Source: Gracilaria domingensis (Eukaryota; Rhodophyta; Florideophyceae; Gracilariales; Gracilariaceae). Taken from it: a stretch of DNA of 42,812 nucleotides. Positions within the stretch are counted from its first letter, which is position 1; every line of letters starts with the position of its first letter. The notes beneath the pieces are model-generated. The model was not told where the DNA came from. It did not search any database and saw only the letters and a program-made list of their open reading frames with translations. The stretch is from positions 1 through 42,812 of the forward strand of contig VCMS01000390.1 of the NCBI GenBank assembly GCA_022539475.1. The letters are read 5' to 3'. The translations under genes were made by a program, and so were the position numbers. This document shows positions 27,090-37,858 of the stretch, one piece after another.

Positions 27090-28367
27090 ATGGTTGCGTT
27101 CGTTGGATCGCACACAGCGAAGCGAAAATCTGTCCTCATGAGCAGCGCATTTGTTATTGAAGCGTTTACCCACTGTCTCAATGGCGTCCAAATCTTACTC
27201 AATAAGCACAGGGTCAAAAAACGACAACCGACTATCATCAAACGATTATTAACCTACGAAACTCTCTCCGCCAATCTAAACTCTCGAGCGTTCAGAAACG
27301 TGTTTCGTATGACGCGGGATAACTTTGACGAACTTTTCGACAGAGTAGGTCATCGTCTTGTGAGAAACGTTGAAATGGGAGACAGATCGAAACGCCTCAC
27401 AATTACTCCGAAGACGCGCTTAGCTATCACTTTGCGTATGCTGGCGGGTTCCAGTTATGCTGACATAATGCTTTCTTTTCACGTAGGGCGCTCAACTGCC
27501 TACCATGTCTTTCATGACACTCGAATGGCGTTGATGAACGAATTGAAACTACCAGGTCTTCCTAATTCTGTTGAAGGGCTAGAAGAGCTTTCGTTGGGCT
27601 TCAAGCACTCTCGAAAACGTTTGAGCCCTCTAACTGGTTGTGTTGGGGCAATCGATGGAATTGCTGTCCAAATGAAGAAACCTTCGTGTCCAAATGCTGC
27701 TGCATTTTATTGTCGTAAGAATTGCTACTCGCTTCCCGTTCAGGCTCTTGTGGATTCACGATACCGATTCATGGATGTCTCCATACGATGCGTGGGTTCT
27801 ACGCATGACCAACTGGTCCATGTTGTTTCTAAGCTTGGGCGCTTTTTGGCTGAAAATAATCTTCAGGTGGAATACTGGATTGTTGGGGACGAAGCTTATG
27901 TCTGTACTAACAGCCTGATTTGTCCTATACCTATTTCGCAGATAAGAACGTGCTGGGAGGACGGGTTTAACTTTTATCTGTCTTCATTAAGAATTCATGT
28001 GGAACAGGCTTTCGGTATGCTGGTTGCCAGATGGCGGATTCTGAACTTTCTGGAGTTTTCTGTTAGTGTGAACTGTGAAATTGTCTCGGTATGCATGAAG
28101 CTTCATAACTTCTGCATCGAGAACAGATTATCTGGCTGCAAGGAAATTACTGAGGAAGAGGTTTGTGAACGCGTTCAAGATGTTCTTGCCTGGTATCAAT
28201 GTTGTAAGGAGAGGCACGCGGACTGGGTATGTGTTGAGGAAGAAGAGGTTGAGGCAGATGGAGTTTTTGTTCTGTCCAAGAGGGACGCTTTAGTGGAAGT
28301 TATTGCGCAGAAGGGGCTAAAGCGTCCCATGCCTCGTGGTGCGCCATGTAACTTAAGTATTCTTTGA
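27090..28367 (+). CDS. PIF/Harbinger DDE transposase, intact
   Basis: A 425-residue protein starting at ATG 27090 (the frame is open to 27060 without an ATG). The N-terminal part has a helix-turn-helix-like segment (LAITLRMLAGSSYADIMLSF, then GRSTAYHVF). The DDE_Tnp_4-type core follows: GAIDGIAVQM (first Asp), GSTHDQ, IVGDEAYVC (second Asp) and HVEQAFGMLVARWRIL (Glu). The C-terminus is acidic and then basic. All catalytic residues are present and no stops occur, so this enzyme could be active in cutting and joining the element ends. It lies 420 bp inside the left terminus. Its relative in element 1 has the same motifs but carries two stops. Confidence 0.92.
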   Translation: MVAFVGSHTAKRKSVLMSSAFVIEAFTHCLNGVQILLNKHRVKKRQPTIIKRLLTYETLSANLNSRAFRNVFRMTRDNFDELFDRVGHRLVRNVEMGDRSKRLTITPKTRLAITLRMLAGSSYADIMLSFHVGRSTAYHVFHDTRMALMNELKLPGLPNSVEGLEELSLGFKHSRKRLSPLTGCVGAIDGIAVQMKKPSCPNAAAFYCRKNCYSLPVQALVDSRYRFMDVSIRCVGSTHDQLVHVVSKLGRFLAENNLQVEYWIVGDEAYVCTNSLICPIPISQIRTCWEDGFNFYLSSLRIHVEQAFGMLVARWRILNFLEFSVSVNCEIVSVCMKLHNFCIENRLSGCKEITEEEVCERVQDVLAWYQCCKERHADWVCVEEEEVEADGVFVLSKRDALVEVIAQKGLKRPMPRGAPCNLSIL

Positions 28368-28418
28368 ATCTCCGGGCGTTGCTACCAATCACATGGTGGT
28401 CTCTAAGACTTTAAATAA

Positions 28419-28478
28419 GAATGGCACATTCCAACAGTGCTCATGAGCCTCTCAGAAGAGGAGACCGAGTTATGGAAA
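28419..28478 (+). repeat. Short chimeric duplicate of two PSME4 segments
   Basis: GAATGGCACATTCCAACAG at 28419-28437 is identical to 31918-31936 inside the PSME4 remnant. It is directly followed by 28438-28478, which matches 32379-32419 at roughly 32 of 41 positions. The order is the same, with about 440 bp missing between. This looks like a relic of a second, internally deleted PSME4 copy upstream of the captured genes. Confidence 0.5.
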
Positions 28479-28754
28479 TCGTGTCTTGGTTGGTTTTCCG
28501 GCGCTTACATTTCATTCTTCGTTATGAGCAGCGCCGGTTTCACTTCGCACCTCGGTTTAACTGCGCTTTTTACTTGGCTCTTGTGTGGCATTCTGTTTTT
28601 GAAGACGCGCTCGCGTCTTTGCGTGCAGCTTCGTTGTGTTTTTCCTTGCGGTCAAGGTCGTTCTGAGTTGATCACATACACCCGTCCACCGGGGCGAATT
28701 CTGGGACTCAACATTTATCCACTCAGGTGGTCCAAGCTTTAGACTCACACTCCT

Positions 28755-29830
28755 GTGAGCTCAGGTGAGATCAATGATCTAGCATTCCATTATTTGCAGC
28801 AGTCTGGTACGTTCAACAAACTGTTCCCTTTACGTTCAGGGTCCGCATCGAACGTGTACCTCTGCACCGCACAACAGCTCTGTGTACTTTTGTGCATTTG
28901 TACTCAACTTGTTCTCGCGGTGCACCACTGTTCCACGCTAACTCTACGTGTGTGTGTGTTCCTTTCTTATTTTCGTTCGTTTCTTCTACTTGATCCTATC
29001 TTTATAGGATACTTTCGGAGCGCTTTTGGCTTTCGGCTACGAGAGCCAAGTGAGCAGGACCAAAATCGATGGCTCTCAAATACCTCCAGGTGCTCTGATT
29101 TCCTTCATCCAACGCAGCGTACACTTTGTCGCAATCGAAGATAGTCTCATGGACGAAAGTAAAGAAGGCACTCACGCCATGGACCGCGTCAGTTCTTTGC
29201 TTGACGTCCATCGTTTCCTATGCAATCAGGACTTTCAAGCCACGTCAGCAGGTCAATGTAATCAATGGAACCAGTGACAACGCCGTGATGATGGACCTAG
29301 ACGACAAGAAACCCACGACAAACATTGACAAAGCAAAGGAATGTACCAATCGAACACGGATGTCCCACACTCAGAAGTTCTCAGCTTCAAAGGATATACA
29401 TCAGAGGCGTGTGTCCGAGCATGGAACCCGCTTACGTCCGTTCTGGCAGCATTTGCGAGAGACTCTACAGCTCGAATCTGGCCTACTTCTACCACTTTTC
29501 CAGCCCCCTCTTCAGCGTCAGCGTCAGTATCAGCGGCAGCAGCTGCACAGTCTTTGGTACTGCCTCATGCAGCCGAACTAACACGATCTAGCACCTTGAG
29601 CAAACATGTATCAAACGATGTCACCTCTTTAGATTGGATTCCAACTGGAACAATGCTTGCAACCGGTACATATGATGGGATTTCAAAAGTGTGCAGTGAG
29701 ACTGGAGAATTAAGCAAAGCCTTCTGAGACATAGTGGACCACTGCTTTCGTTAAAGTGGAACAAGTCAGGTAATTATATTCTAATTGAGTCGGTTGATGG
29801 AACTGTTACGGTATGGAATAGACTCGGAGT
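28755..29830 (+). pseudogene. TBL1: TBL1-like (LisH + WD40) 5' fragment, captured and broken
   Basis: The exon at 28755-28806 encodes SSGEINDLAFHYLQQSG, the first half of the LisH motif; the expected start codon reads GTG. A 202-nt intron follows (28807 GTACGT to 29008 CTTTATAG). Exon 2 continues YFRSAF, then after a one-base shift FGYESQVSRTKIDGSQIPPG, as in transducin-beta-like 1. Further frames give a linker with a DLDDKKP acidic patch and the first WD40 repeats (RDSTARIW; DVTSLDWIPTGTMLATGTYDG; LKWNKSGNYILIESVDGTVTVW). At least three frameshifts occur. The remaining WD40 repeats are missing: the sequence passes into PSME4 at about 29820-29850. TBL1 is a subunit of nuclear-receptor corepressor complexes; this copy cannot make it. 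Confidence 0.8.
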
Positions 29831-32800
29831 GCCTTTGAACGCGATCTTGCCGCTTTGGAAAACCGCATTGGTCGTTACCTTGACTTCAAGCATGCCTTTG
29901 AACCACATGAATTTCCGTTCTTCATCAACATCATGATCAGGGGCGCTCTGTCGCCTTCAATCGATATGGGGCTACGTTCCAAGATGGCGCGCTGTGCTTC
30001 ACGTGTTTTAACCAAGAGACTCTGTGTGATTCCCGACGGCATCCCGTGCCGTGCAATCTTGAAGCGCATCATTGAAGTGCATAATGAATGTATTGACGGC
30101 AGTCCGTATATCGGCAGGGATTTCAGAGATTCACATTGCCGAAATCTCGCTTTTCTGCTCACGAAGAGCAGGAACTTCCTGACTCCTGATGACAGCGCAG
30201 AAAACATATGGAATGAGTTTGCGCACAGGTTACATTCTACTGATATTGATGTCAAATTCAGAGCGCTTCTCCTTCTTTCTCACGTTCTGCCCTCCCGAGC
30301 CGACTCGTGGTCTGGCTGGGTACCAGAAATTATGAAGATATGGGAGACCATATCTTGTCCCAGTGATTGGAACACCATCTGGATGAGCATGTTTTCGAGA
30401 TTGGCTCGGCACCAGCCATGTGTGCATGACTGGACGCCGTATCTTTCGCTGGATAACACAGTCGCATGAAGTCTGCCTTTCTGTTGGCTTTGGGTTCGTA
30501 CGCCTCTCACGGTCAGATTGACCGACACTGTCCAACGCACTTGCATTTCTTGATAGATGGAAAGAATATATCAATGTTTGCGATCTTTGCTGTATATTCA
30601 TTATCTCCGAAGTATTCTGAGGCCTTGGAATACTCGGAACGATTCTTCACCCTCATTGCCAATTACTTCCATCAGAGTAATAGTGGTTCTTGGTCTTTCT
30701 GTACCGGCACATTTCTGTCGTATGTCCTGTCCCATCTTTCATCCGGTGTGAATGAAGAGCAGAAAGCTACAAAGGCAAGAGTACTCACGAGAGTTTTGAA
30801 TGGCCGTGCTACAAAGAGAGTAGCTCCAAGTGAACATCGTCTCACTCCAGATATTATTAACAAGCTCGTTCACATTTTACGCCCGCTTATTCATCACGGA
30901 TTACATTCCAAGGTCATGAACTTATCCATGCATTCGGCAACTGCAGCAAAAGAGCTAGCATTACTACAGCCTGGGAAGGTTGTCGAACCCCTGCTTATTG
31001 AAGCTGCCGAAGGTCTTTGTTCCGTCTCTTCCCGTCACCGTACTTTCGCTGCCCTTAAGCGTCTTGCGTCTTTGACCCTTTTATTTGTAGATGGAGACAT
31101 ATTTCTGAATGGGATGGACTACCTAACCCAAGCGCTTGAGCTAACACTGCCGGGAATCGATCCCAACGATCTGGGAAAGACCGAGTATACTCTAAAGTTT
31201 ATCGCGGGTGCCGCTGCTAGGCTGCAAAGCATTTTCGAGGAAGATCACAGTAGTGGCTTTGAGGACTTCCTAGAGGACTACGTGCCACAGATTTTGGATC
31301 GCACATTCTCAAAACTTGAATCTCTTGAAGCACCTCCGAAGAAGAATAGAAATGGGGTGTACAGTTCAGGCGATTCCCATCTTTCTTTCTTCATGTTTTC
31401 TGTGGCTATAGAGAACCTGTTCGGAGCTCTTCCTGGAACGATTGCTGAGTCAGCAACACACCGAATTGCCCAGAAACTAACTGGGTCTGCTTGCAAAAAT
31501 GGTATGAAGTACTATGGGGTCCTGGTCAGAGCTGCAGCAGCTGCAACCACAGTCTCAAGAGGTGGGTCTTCAGTGTCCATTTTCGTTCCGTCTTTGATCC
31601 GGAGCATACTTGACGATGGTGCTGCTGTCGAAACTACCAAGAAGTGTTTGGCTACTGTAAGTGGAACGGAAATGGTTTGGAGAATTCGTATGCTCGCACA
31701 AGCATGCCGTGCCGTAGGGTGTGGGATAGGTGACCATCTTGATGAGATAGCCCTAATTATTCGTCTAGCAATGGACAAATCGTCTCACCTGACCTACAAG
31801 GACGGGGGTCGACTGCTTCGAGGTGTTCATGAAGGACTAACATCCCTTCAAATAAAATTTGGTCCAGGAACAGTATCAGAGCATTAGCCAAAAGAAGACG
31901 AAGGAATCTACTACTTTGAATGGCACATTCCAACAGAAGAAGAATGGAGACAAGGTGAACATTTGGTTGAACTGTTCATGAACAAGGCAGAGGAGCTTTG
32001 CAACTACTCTCCCGAAGATAAAGGACTGAAGTCGCTCACAACAGATCACGATGTTTTGTTCAGAGTGCTGCGCCTGCTGCATGCGCTCCAGAAAGGTGGT
32101 CGATGCTTCCTTGCAGGTGCTATGCCAGATCATTTCAAGGCTCTCGACAAACACGTAGCAGGAAGTACTACAGTAACCGGGTCCGATGCTCGTTTGGCTT
32201 TGAAGAAGCCAATTCAAGTCGGTTTTGGAGGTGAAAGAGTGGAAAGCAATGGATACAAGTTCGTGACGAGTATGTGGAAGAGACTATATTCTTTGGTATC
32301 GCTTAATATGAAGAAAGTGTTGCTGTGCCGGCCCGATGACGGCGCTCTATTGTAGCGCTGTCTTGAACCGATTGAACTTGCTCATGAGCGGTTCAGAAAA
32401 GGAGACCGAAGTCGGCAAACTATGTACGCGTCTCGAAGCTACAAGTCTTCGTACAAGTCTGTCATTTCAGCGAAGCGACCTTTCGGATGTGAAGGAAGAG
32501 TTGGAAGAGCAATGTCTCGTTTTATTATTAAGCTTAGAATTGAAGCTCATCATGAAATGCGGTTGAGTATTGGGGCCAGAGGTGGAGCCGGCGCTTTGGG
32601 GACAGTCGAAACTATGGTAAGTCTACTCTCGGAAATGGCTCTTAACGACTTCCCTCGTTTTCGTTCTGAAGCGAGTGGAGTTCTCACCAGAGCACTGAGA
32701 ATCGTTCGTCCACACATTCGAAAGAGGGAAGTTCTCTCCGTCATCGATCGCCTTCGAAGCGCAGCTTTTGGGTCGTACAATAAGGAAAGTCTGAAGACCA

Positions 32801-34890
32801 AGAAATCATCTGAAGACACAGATACTCTTATCAAGACTGAAGATGATATGGGAGATTCAGGCGCCTCAAACAAAACGAACCCCTTATGGAAAGACGGCGA
32901 AATCTCTTATGAGCAGATCATTGGCTCATCATCTATCCTACGTAGCTCTGCACTTGCTCCTATGATAATGCGTGACTGGTCTCTGTTTTCCCTCATGATC
33001 AAGACCATATTGTTTGCATTGTCGAAGGCGGAACGTGCAGACGGTGCGGGTGCCTAGACAGTCCTATTCGCTAATCTTTCCGATCTCGTCAGACCACTAC
33101 GACTTCGTCAATTGCGACAGATTGGTGAAGACCTCGAAACTATTCCACGCCATGTCTTAAATGCGTCTGAACAGCTAGATCAGCAAAACAGACAGAAGCA
33201 CTATGTTGATCTGAGTGAGCACTTGTTGAGCCTATTGACCTCTCTAGGTTTGGACGTTCCCGAGTTGAATGGGGTCACGAAGACGAAAGGTAATGGAACG
33301 CACTGGAAGACCGAGATATTGATCACAACGGTGTTGTACTTTTTGCTTCGGGACGATCGGCCTCCCTCGGCAGCTGTTGCAGACTTCTTCACTCGCAGTA
33401 TAGTTTCAGACATCATGGCCTTGCGTCATGTTTCTTCACGAGCAGTTTTTCTCATGCTTGCCCTTAGTGAGAAGATGGCGAAAAGAGATGGCAAGAACGA
33501 TAGACGATCTTCCCTTGGATTAATAGATTGGTCTTCGTCGGGAGATAGTGCACTTATGACCGTCTCATCTCTTATAGGTTCAAAAGAGTATGTTCGGAAG
33601 CTGATTCATACTCTTGCTCTACACCATGATGACGCTTCGGACGGCGGCCTACGCCGTATCGACCTTGCGGTGATGGGTGGACTTGGTTTGACGTTTCTTT
33701 CTCGTACAAATGACGGTGAGTGCTGCTGGATTGTGTACGGAGGACGCCAGTGGCCTACTTCATGGCATCCTAGATCAAAAGATACACTCAATCTTGTTAG
33801 TGTGCGATACTACGAGGCGTTTGCAAGGATTTGGGGGAAAAGTTGCTATGAAGCTGCGCATCCAACGTTAACGGAGCTCGTAGAGACGATCAAGCTGAAA
33901 CGCGAGTGTATCATTGAAGGAGTCAAGGACGAAGATGTCAAGGTTGTTGCCGGAGAAGTGCTGGCTGGCTGATGTCGAGGCTTAAATCATCTTGAATGCA
34001 AGGATAAATGTATGCAAGCCAGTGTGGAACAACTCGCTGTCAGCTTTCTGAACGAGATTTCTGGTCCTACAGGAAAGATCAATTGCAGTACAATCATTCG
34101 ATTGATAAGTACTTCCGGAGAAGAAACAGTTGGATACAAGGTTCGCACGGGATTGCAGAACTGGCTGTTTGAGAGCAAGCCACTCATTGTTGGAATGGAA
34201 GAGGGCCCAGTTGCCCAGCAGCAAGCCAGAAGATTGCGCTATCTTCACTCATGCGTTTGAGATATAACAGATCCAGAGGATCCGCGTATGGTGCGATTCA
34301 CGAAAGAACTCACCAAACCACTTATAGCAGAAGTCGGGTTCGATCATAAGTTGAAGACTGTGCGTGAAGAAGTTGCGCGTTGCCTTGCCCTAGTTGCCAT
34401 TGATATGCCTGCAGACTACAGATCCAAATTTGACGAGAACTTGGAAGAGCTCTTGAGCAGTCTAAGTATTATGGAAGGTGGCAATGGGGAAGAAGCAGAT
34501 ATTGATGCTGAAGTTGACGAAGACGTTAAAATGACGGATACAGAAGCTGAGAAAGCCCACGCAGCCGAACAGGTTAAGAGGAGTCGCTCGAGACAAAGAG
34601 AGACGCTGTGTAGATTTGTGTCCACTTCACAATGGAATGGTCGGGTACAGGGCTTTGAAAGTTGTGTTTCAAAGCTGATTCCATCTTTATTCTCATGTTA
34701 AAACGATTCAAATCAAGAGCGTGTGTCTCATGCCCGTATGACCCTGTCATTTACTTCGCAAGTTACCTCCTTCGGAGAAGGTCTTGGATCAAGTCGTATC
34801 TCAAATGGAGGTGACTGCCAAGGACAACCGGTGGAAGGTACGTTCAGGGATTCCTGGATGTTTGCAAGTGTTTAATTCACCAATTTGTTC
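29822..34890 (+). pseudogene. PSME4: Proteasome activator PA200/BLM10, near full-length but broken
   Basis: HEAT-repeat protein reading frame over about 5 kb (about 1,690 codons, against 1,843 in human PSME4). Landmarks include the N-terminal FFINIMIRGALSPSIDMGLR, WSGWVPEIMKIWE, LPGIDPNDLGKTEYTLKFIA, YYFEWHIPTEEEW, LLRDDRPPSAAVADFF, REEVARCLALV and RWKVRSGIPGCLQVF. A frameshift lies near 30466. In-frame stops occur at 31885, 32353 and 33055 (TAG), 33970 and 34258 (TGA) and 34699 (TAA), and a further shift lies near 34750. The last roughly 150 residues, including the C-terminal peptide that docks into the 20S ring, are missing. The start is fused to the TBL1 piece. The functional protein opens the 20S gate and acts in DNA repair and spermatogenesis in animals. 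This copy is clearly dead as one protein. Confidence 0.85.
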
Positions 34891-35154
34891 ATGGTAAAGC
34901 CTGCGACTGTGAAGAGAATGCATGATATCGTCAGTGGCTTGCCTGTCGCACGAGATACGTTCAATGCGAAGGTATACGGCGATAGTGATTCACTGTTCGT
35001 TTACACGGGCCTGGAAAGCATTGGAGAAGCTCCGAAACTTGGCAATGAACTCCAGAGAGATATCAACAAGGAATATAGAACCCTGAAAATCGAGATAGAA
35101 GCGATCTACAAGAAAATGATAGTGCTTTCGTTTGGGAGAGAGCGAAAGATATGA
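34891..35154 (+). pseudogene. POLA1: Fragment of a B-family DNA polymerase catalytic subunit (alpha-like)
   Basis: The frame reads NAKVYGDSDSLFVYTG, the polymerase motif C (YGDTDS in intact enzymes, here with Thr replaced by Ser). It continues with KLGNELQRDINKEYRTLKIE and AIYKKMIVL. The LGN..-x-x-x-NK-x-Y-x-x-L-x-I pattern is closer to polymerase alpha than to delta. Similarity stops at about 35120, where alpha would continue with the KKKKYAA segment. The fragment overlaps the end of the PSME4 remnant in another frame and has no partner pieces elsewhere in the window. It is a third host-gene piece inside Harbinger element 2. Confidence 0.6.
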
Positions 35155-35354
35155 GATAAAGAGATAGGATGGAAGCAAAGCGTAGTTCATTTACGAAGCA
35201 TAACAGTGATCGCATCCCACCACCACCCGGTGGCTAGTGTCTACTACACTTTCGCCACCACGATCACAGAAATAGAGCCCCTAGCATTTTCTAATCAACA
35301 ATGAATCTGTACCTACGACAACAAGAAACTGAAAAGACAATGGCAAGTTAGAAA

Positions 35355-36858
35355 TCAATTCTGCTTGTCGCGATCGCCAGTTTTCCTGTCTTCGCAGAAG
35401 TCCTTGAGGCGTTTCTTGCTGCGGTGCAAAATCCCGAGAAGCATTTCCTGGACCTCACTATCTCCTCCAAGTTCAAGAGCGCGCTTGTGCATCTCTACGC
35501 TTGTGAGTACATCACCAGCAAGGCGTTTCTCCTCCTCGGAAATCTCAACATCGACTCGAACGCGCTTCGGCCTGTTTTCACTTCGCTCCGGGTGACTCTC
35601 CAACTGCTGCTTCACGTAGCCAGTAAAGTTGCTCAGCGACTTCGACATTTCGTTTAGACTTCCCTGTATGTCGGAGCTGCGTCTCTTTTGTGACTTTGTG
35701 TCTCCGCTTTCGCGCGCAGTGCTCTGATTAATACCTTCATCGAGGCCCCCTGCACCGTTGTCGATTAGTTTCGATGTCAATTGGAGTAGGTTTGTTTCCT
35801 CCCGAGGAGTACCCATCCTGCATACCAAGAACATGATCAGCGTCCTCTTCGACTTCATTGTGTAGTGTCCAGTACCTGTAAGCTCAAGAAAAGAAACGAT
35901 TCGGTCTGGGTCATTCTGCCCGGAGGCGGACCACTTATCACAAACATCAGTAAAATGGCGCCTTGCGTCGTAGAACTGTTCCTTAAGTACAGAAGCCTTC
36001 CTCTCACAAAGCGCCCGAGCATTAGAGTCAACTTCTTCCAGGTGCCCTGTAAAGTTCTCCTTGGAGTCAACGAGGGGATTGTTAAATCTCTGTGCGATGC
36101 AACCCCAGAATGCTTCGCGTGTAATGCGACAACCCATTTCATCCTTTGACAGTTCCAGTCCACATGCTTTCAACAGCGCATGGCGGCATAAGTTGTCATC
36201 CCTGAGTAGGACAAGAAGACGCGCAAACTCATTGAGCGAAAAGTTAGCTTTCTTCTCGCCTACACAAATGTCCGGATTAATACCTCCCTTCATAACGACT
36301 CGCACTGCACTGGTTGCTGGTTTTTTGTCAGACTGATGCAACCGCTGGATCAAGGTCTGAACTTCGGGGAGAATGTCCCACGTTCTGCAGCCTTGAATTG
36401 AAGCTTGAACCCAAGCTTGGTAATCTCTGCACCCATGATTCTTGCGAATGAGCTCATCAAACGCTGTTCCTTTTTCAGTAAGGACAAAACATATATCATG
36501 CACCTTGCGATCAGTGCCCCTTCGAGCGGGAACTTATAATGAGCTTCCATTGCTTTGAAATATGATGAAGATCTTTCACAGTTCTCGAGCACAAGTACGA
36601 ATAAAAGTGAACTGCTTTCTCGCGATCTTTGAACTGACATGATGCAAACTCTGGGTCTTGTGTAGTGTTGGTCTCGGTTGGAATACCGGTGCGATTGTGA
36701 GCGTTAGAGATTGTTTTGCGGGGACTACGTCGAACGGGCGGAGCACTTGTAATGTTCCACATAGAGACTAGATGTTGTTCAGTTTGCAGTGGACTACGAC
36801 TCAACGGGACTTCTGAAAGACGCTGTTGGGAAGACCCAGGTGTTTCCGAGTTTTGCAT
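35355..36858 (-). pseudogene. Harbinger accessory protein of element 2, frameshifted
   Basis: From ATG 36858 the frame gives a Ser/Pro-rich N-terminus with a basic RRSPRK patch, then FKDREKAVHFYSYLCSRT, and leaves frame at about 36510-36550. The second frame (open from 36533 to 35355) continues KVHDICFVLTEKGTAFDELI and runs 382 residues to the end. A one-base indel, possibly in GAAGGGG, explains the break. The C-terminal part FTDVCDKWSASGQNDP, followed by a helical tail rich in Lys/Arg/Glu, resembles the accessory protein of element 1 (GICLAHYEASGQGDP). Inferred role: partner of the transposase in nuclear import and DNA binding. The gene faces the transposase from the right end of the element, 550 bp inside the terminus. 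Confidence 0.6.
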
Positions 36859-37367
36859 TGCAGCTTTCAGAGAGAGAGTTACCTGTGGGCAATTGTCGAG
36901 AGTCAGAGAGGGTATTGCGAGCTGCAACACAGAGAAAGCGGCCGTGTTTCGGACGATGGGACGAGATGCCGGCGGTTACTTTTCCTTCCAGAGGCAATGT
37001 GAAATAGAGTTTGTGGCGTAGTGGCGACTATTAGAGAGGCTTAAGACTCCGTGTTGCCGCAGAGGCAACAACAAACGATGGGGAGAGATAGGGTAGGGCA
37101 AAATTAACATAGCGCAGGTGGTGCGCAAGCGCGGGGTGCGTCTGTGGAGCGCAGGGTGTGCAAGCTGCCAGATCAAAAGAGCGGCATGCTCTATTATGCA
37201 ACTCTGCAACTTGGAGGACCAGAGCAAGCCCCAAGGGTCTTTGGCGTCTTCTGGAACGTAGATTTCCTTACAGAAAAACTAGGTTTGATGCGGTTTAGGA
37301 AAAGCGTAGAGGCCCCAAGCGGGACCATATCCTGGCCACTTAGCATCGTACAAGTCTCGTCAACGAC

Positions 37368-37405
37368 AACGACAACGCGTGGTCAACGCTTGTTAAGACA
37401 GGGCC
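37368..37405 (-). repeat. Right terminal inverted repeat of element 2
   Basis: Reads GGCCCTGTCTTAACAAGC inward from 37405 and matches the left terminus at 36 of 38 positions. Directly outside is AGA (37406-37408), the same triplet as left of 26670. Confidence 0.85.
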
Positions 37406-37858
37406 AGAGTCGGCAGGCACGAAGGACTTGTAGCTGCCTTTTGACGAACGGCTTCAGAAATTCCAAAATTAACGACCTTTACTCAGTAAAGTTTACTGTA
37501 CCTACCGAAGGTATATCTAAACTGAAATTCGTTTTCCATTCGGGCGTTCTTCCTCACGGGAGGAAATTGCAAAGAAGTGGCGAACTTTGCGTGGCCCAAC
37601 AGCTGCAACACCCCTTCGTCAAATTGCAAAAGCTGCAATGGACAACCACTGTGACACTTTGTAGAGGTCATAAATTCGGCAACTGGGCCGAAGTGATTCC
37701 CCACGTCGAATGCCTATAAAACGGCCTTGGAATCTGGACTACTTCCTCCAAACCCGCCGCGCACTTGCTTCACTTCTCCATTCTTTCTCTGTTTATCGCT
37801 TCGAGATTGTGCACCGTCTTCAACTCTTACCGGCACCCACGTGCTGGCTTAGCAGACA
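37406..37858. other. Intergenic, upstream of VPS16
   Basis: About 450 bp between the transposon end and the VPS16 start. The open frame 37144-37719 runs across the transposon terminus and has no motif, so it is not a gene. GTACCTACCGAAGGTAT at about 37498 is a near-palindrome resembling the one at 24207. No RNA gene was seen. Confidence 0.4.

Larger units (their letters stand above)
26670..37405. mobile_element. PIF/Harbinger element 2 (10.7 kb) carrying captured host-gene pieces
   Basis: The left terminus starts at 26670 (GGGCCTGTCTTAACAAGC). The right terminus, read inward from 37405, starts GGCCCTGTCTTAACAAGC. The terminal 38 bp agree at 36 positions, and AGA occurs directly outside both ends (26667-26669 and 37406-37408). 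As in element 1, the plus strand both begins and ends with GGGCC. Inside, a transposase gene faces inward from the left (27090-28367) and the accessory gene faces inward from the right (35355-36858). The 7 kb between them, where element 1 has only a 0.7 kb spacer, holds fragments of TBL1, PSME4 and a B-family DNA polymerase, all on the plus strand. The alternative, two separate elements flanking a native locus, is weakened by the single well-matched terminus pair and by the mixed gene pieces. Confidence 0.75.

Noticed and set aside
28421..28742. Membrane-protein-like ORF between the transposase and the TBL1 piece
   Set aside because: The hydrophobic frame is short, starts inside the PSME4-like duplicate and has no family similarity.
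37144..37719. 191-codon plus-strand ORF
   Set aside because: It spans the right terminus of Harbinger element 2, so it cannot be a conserved gene.
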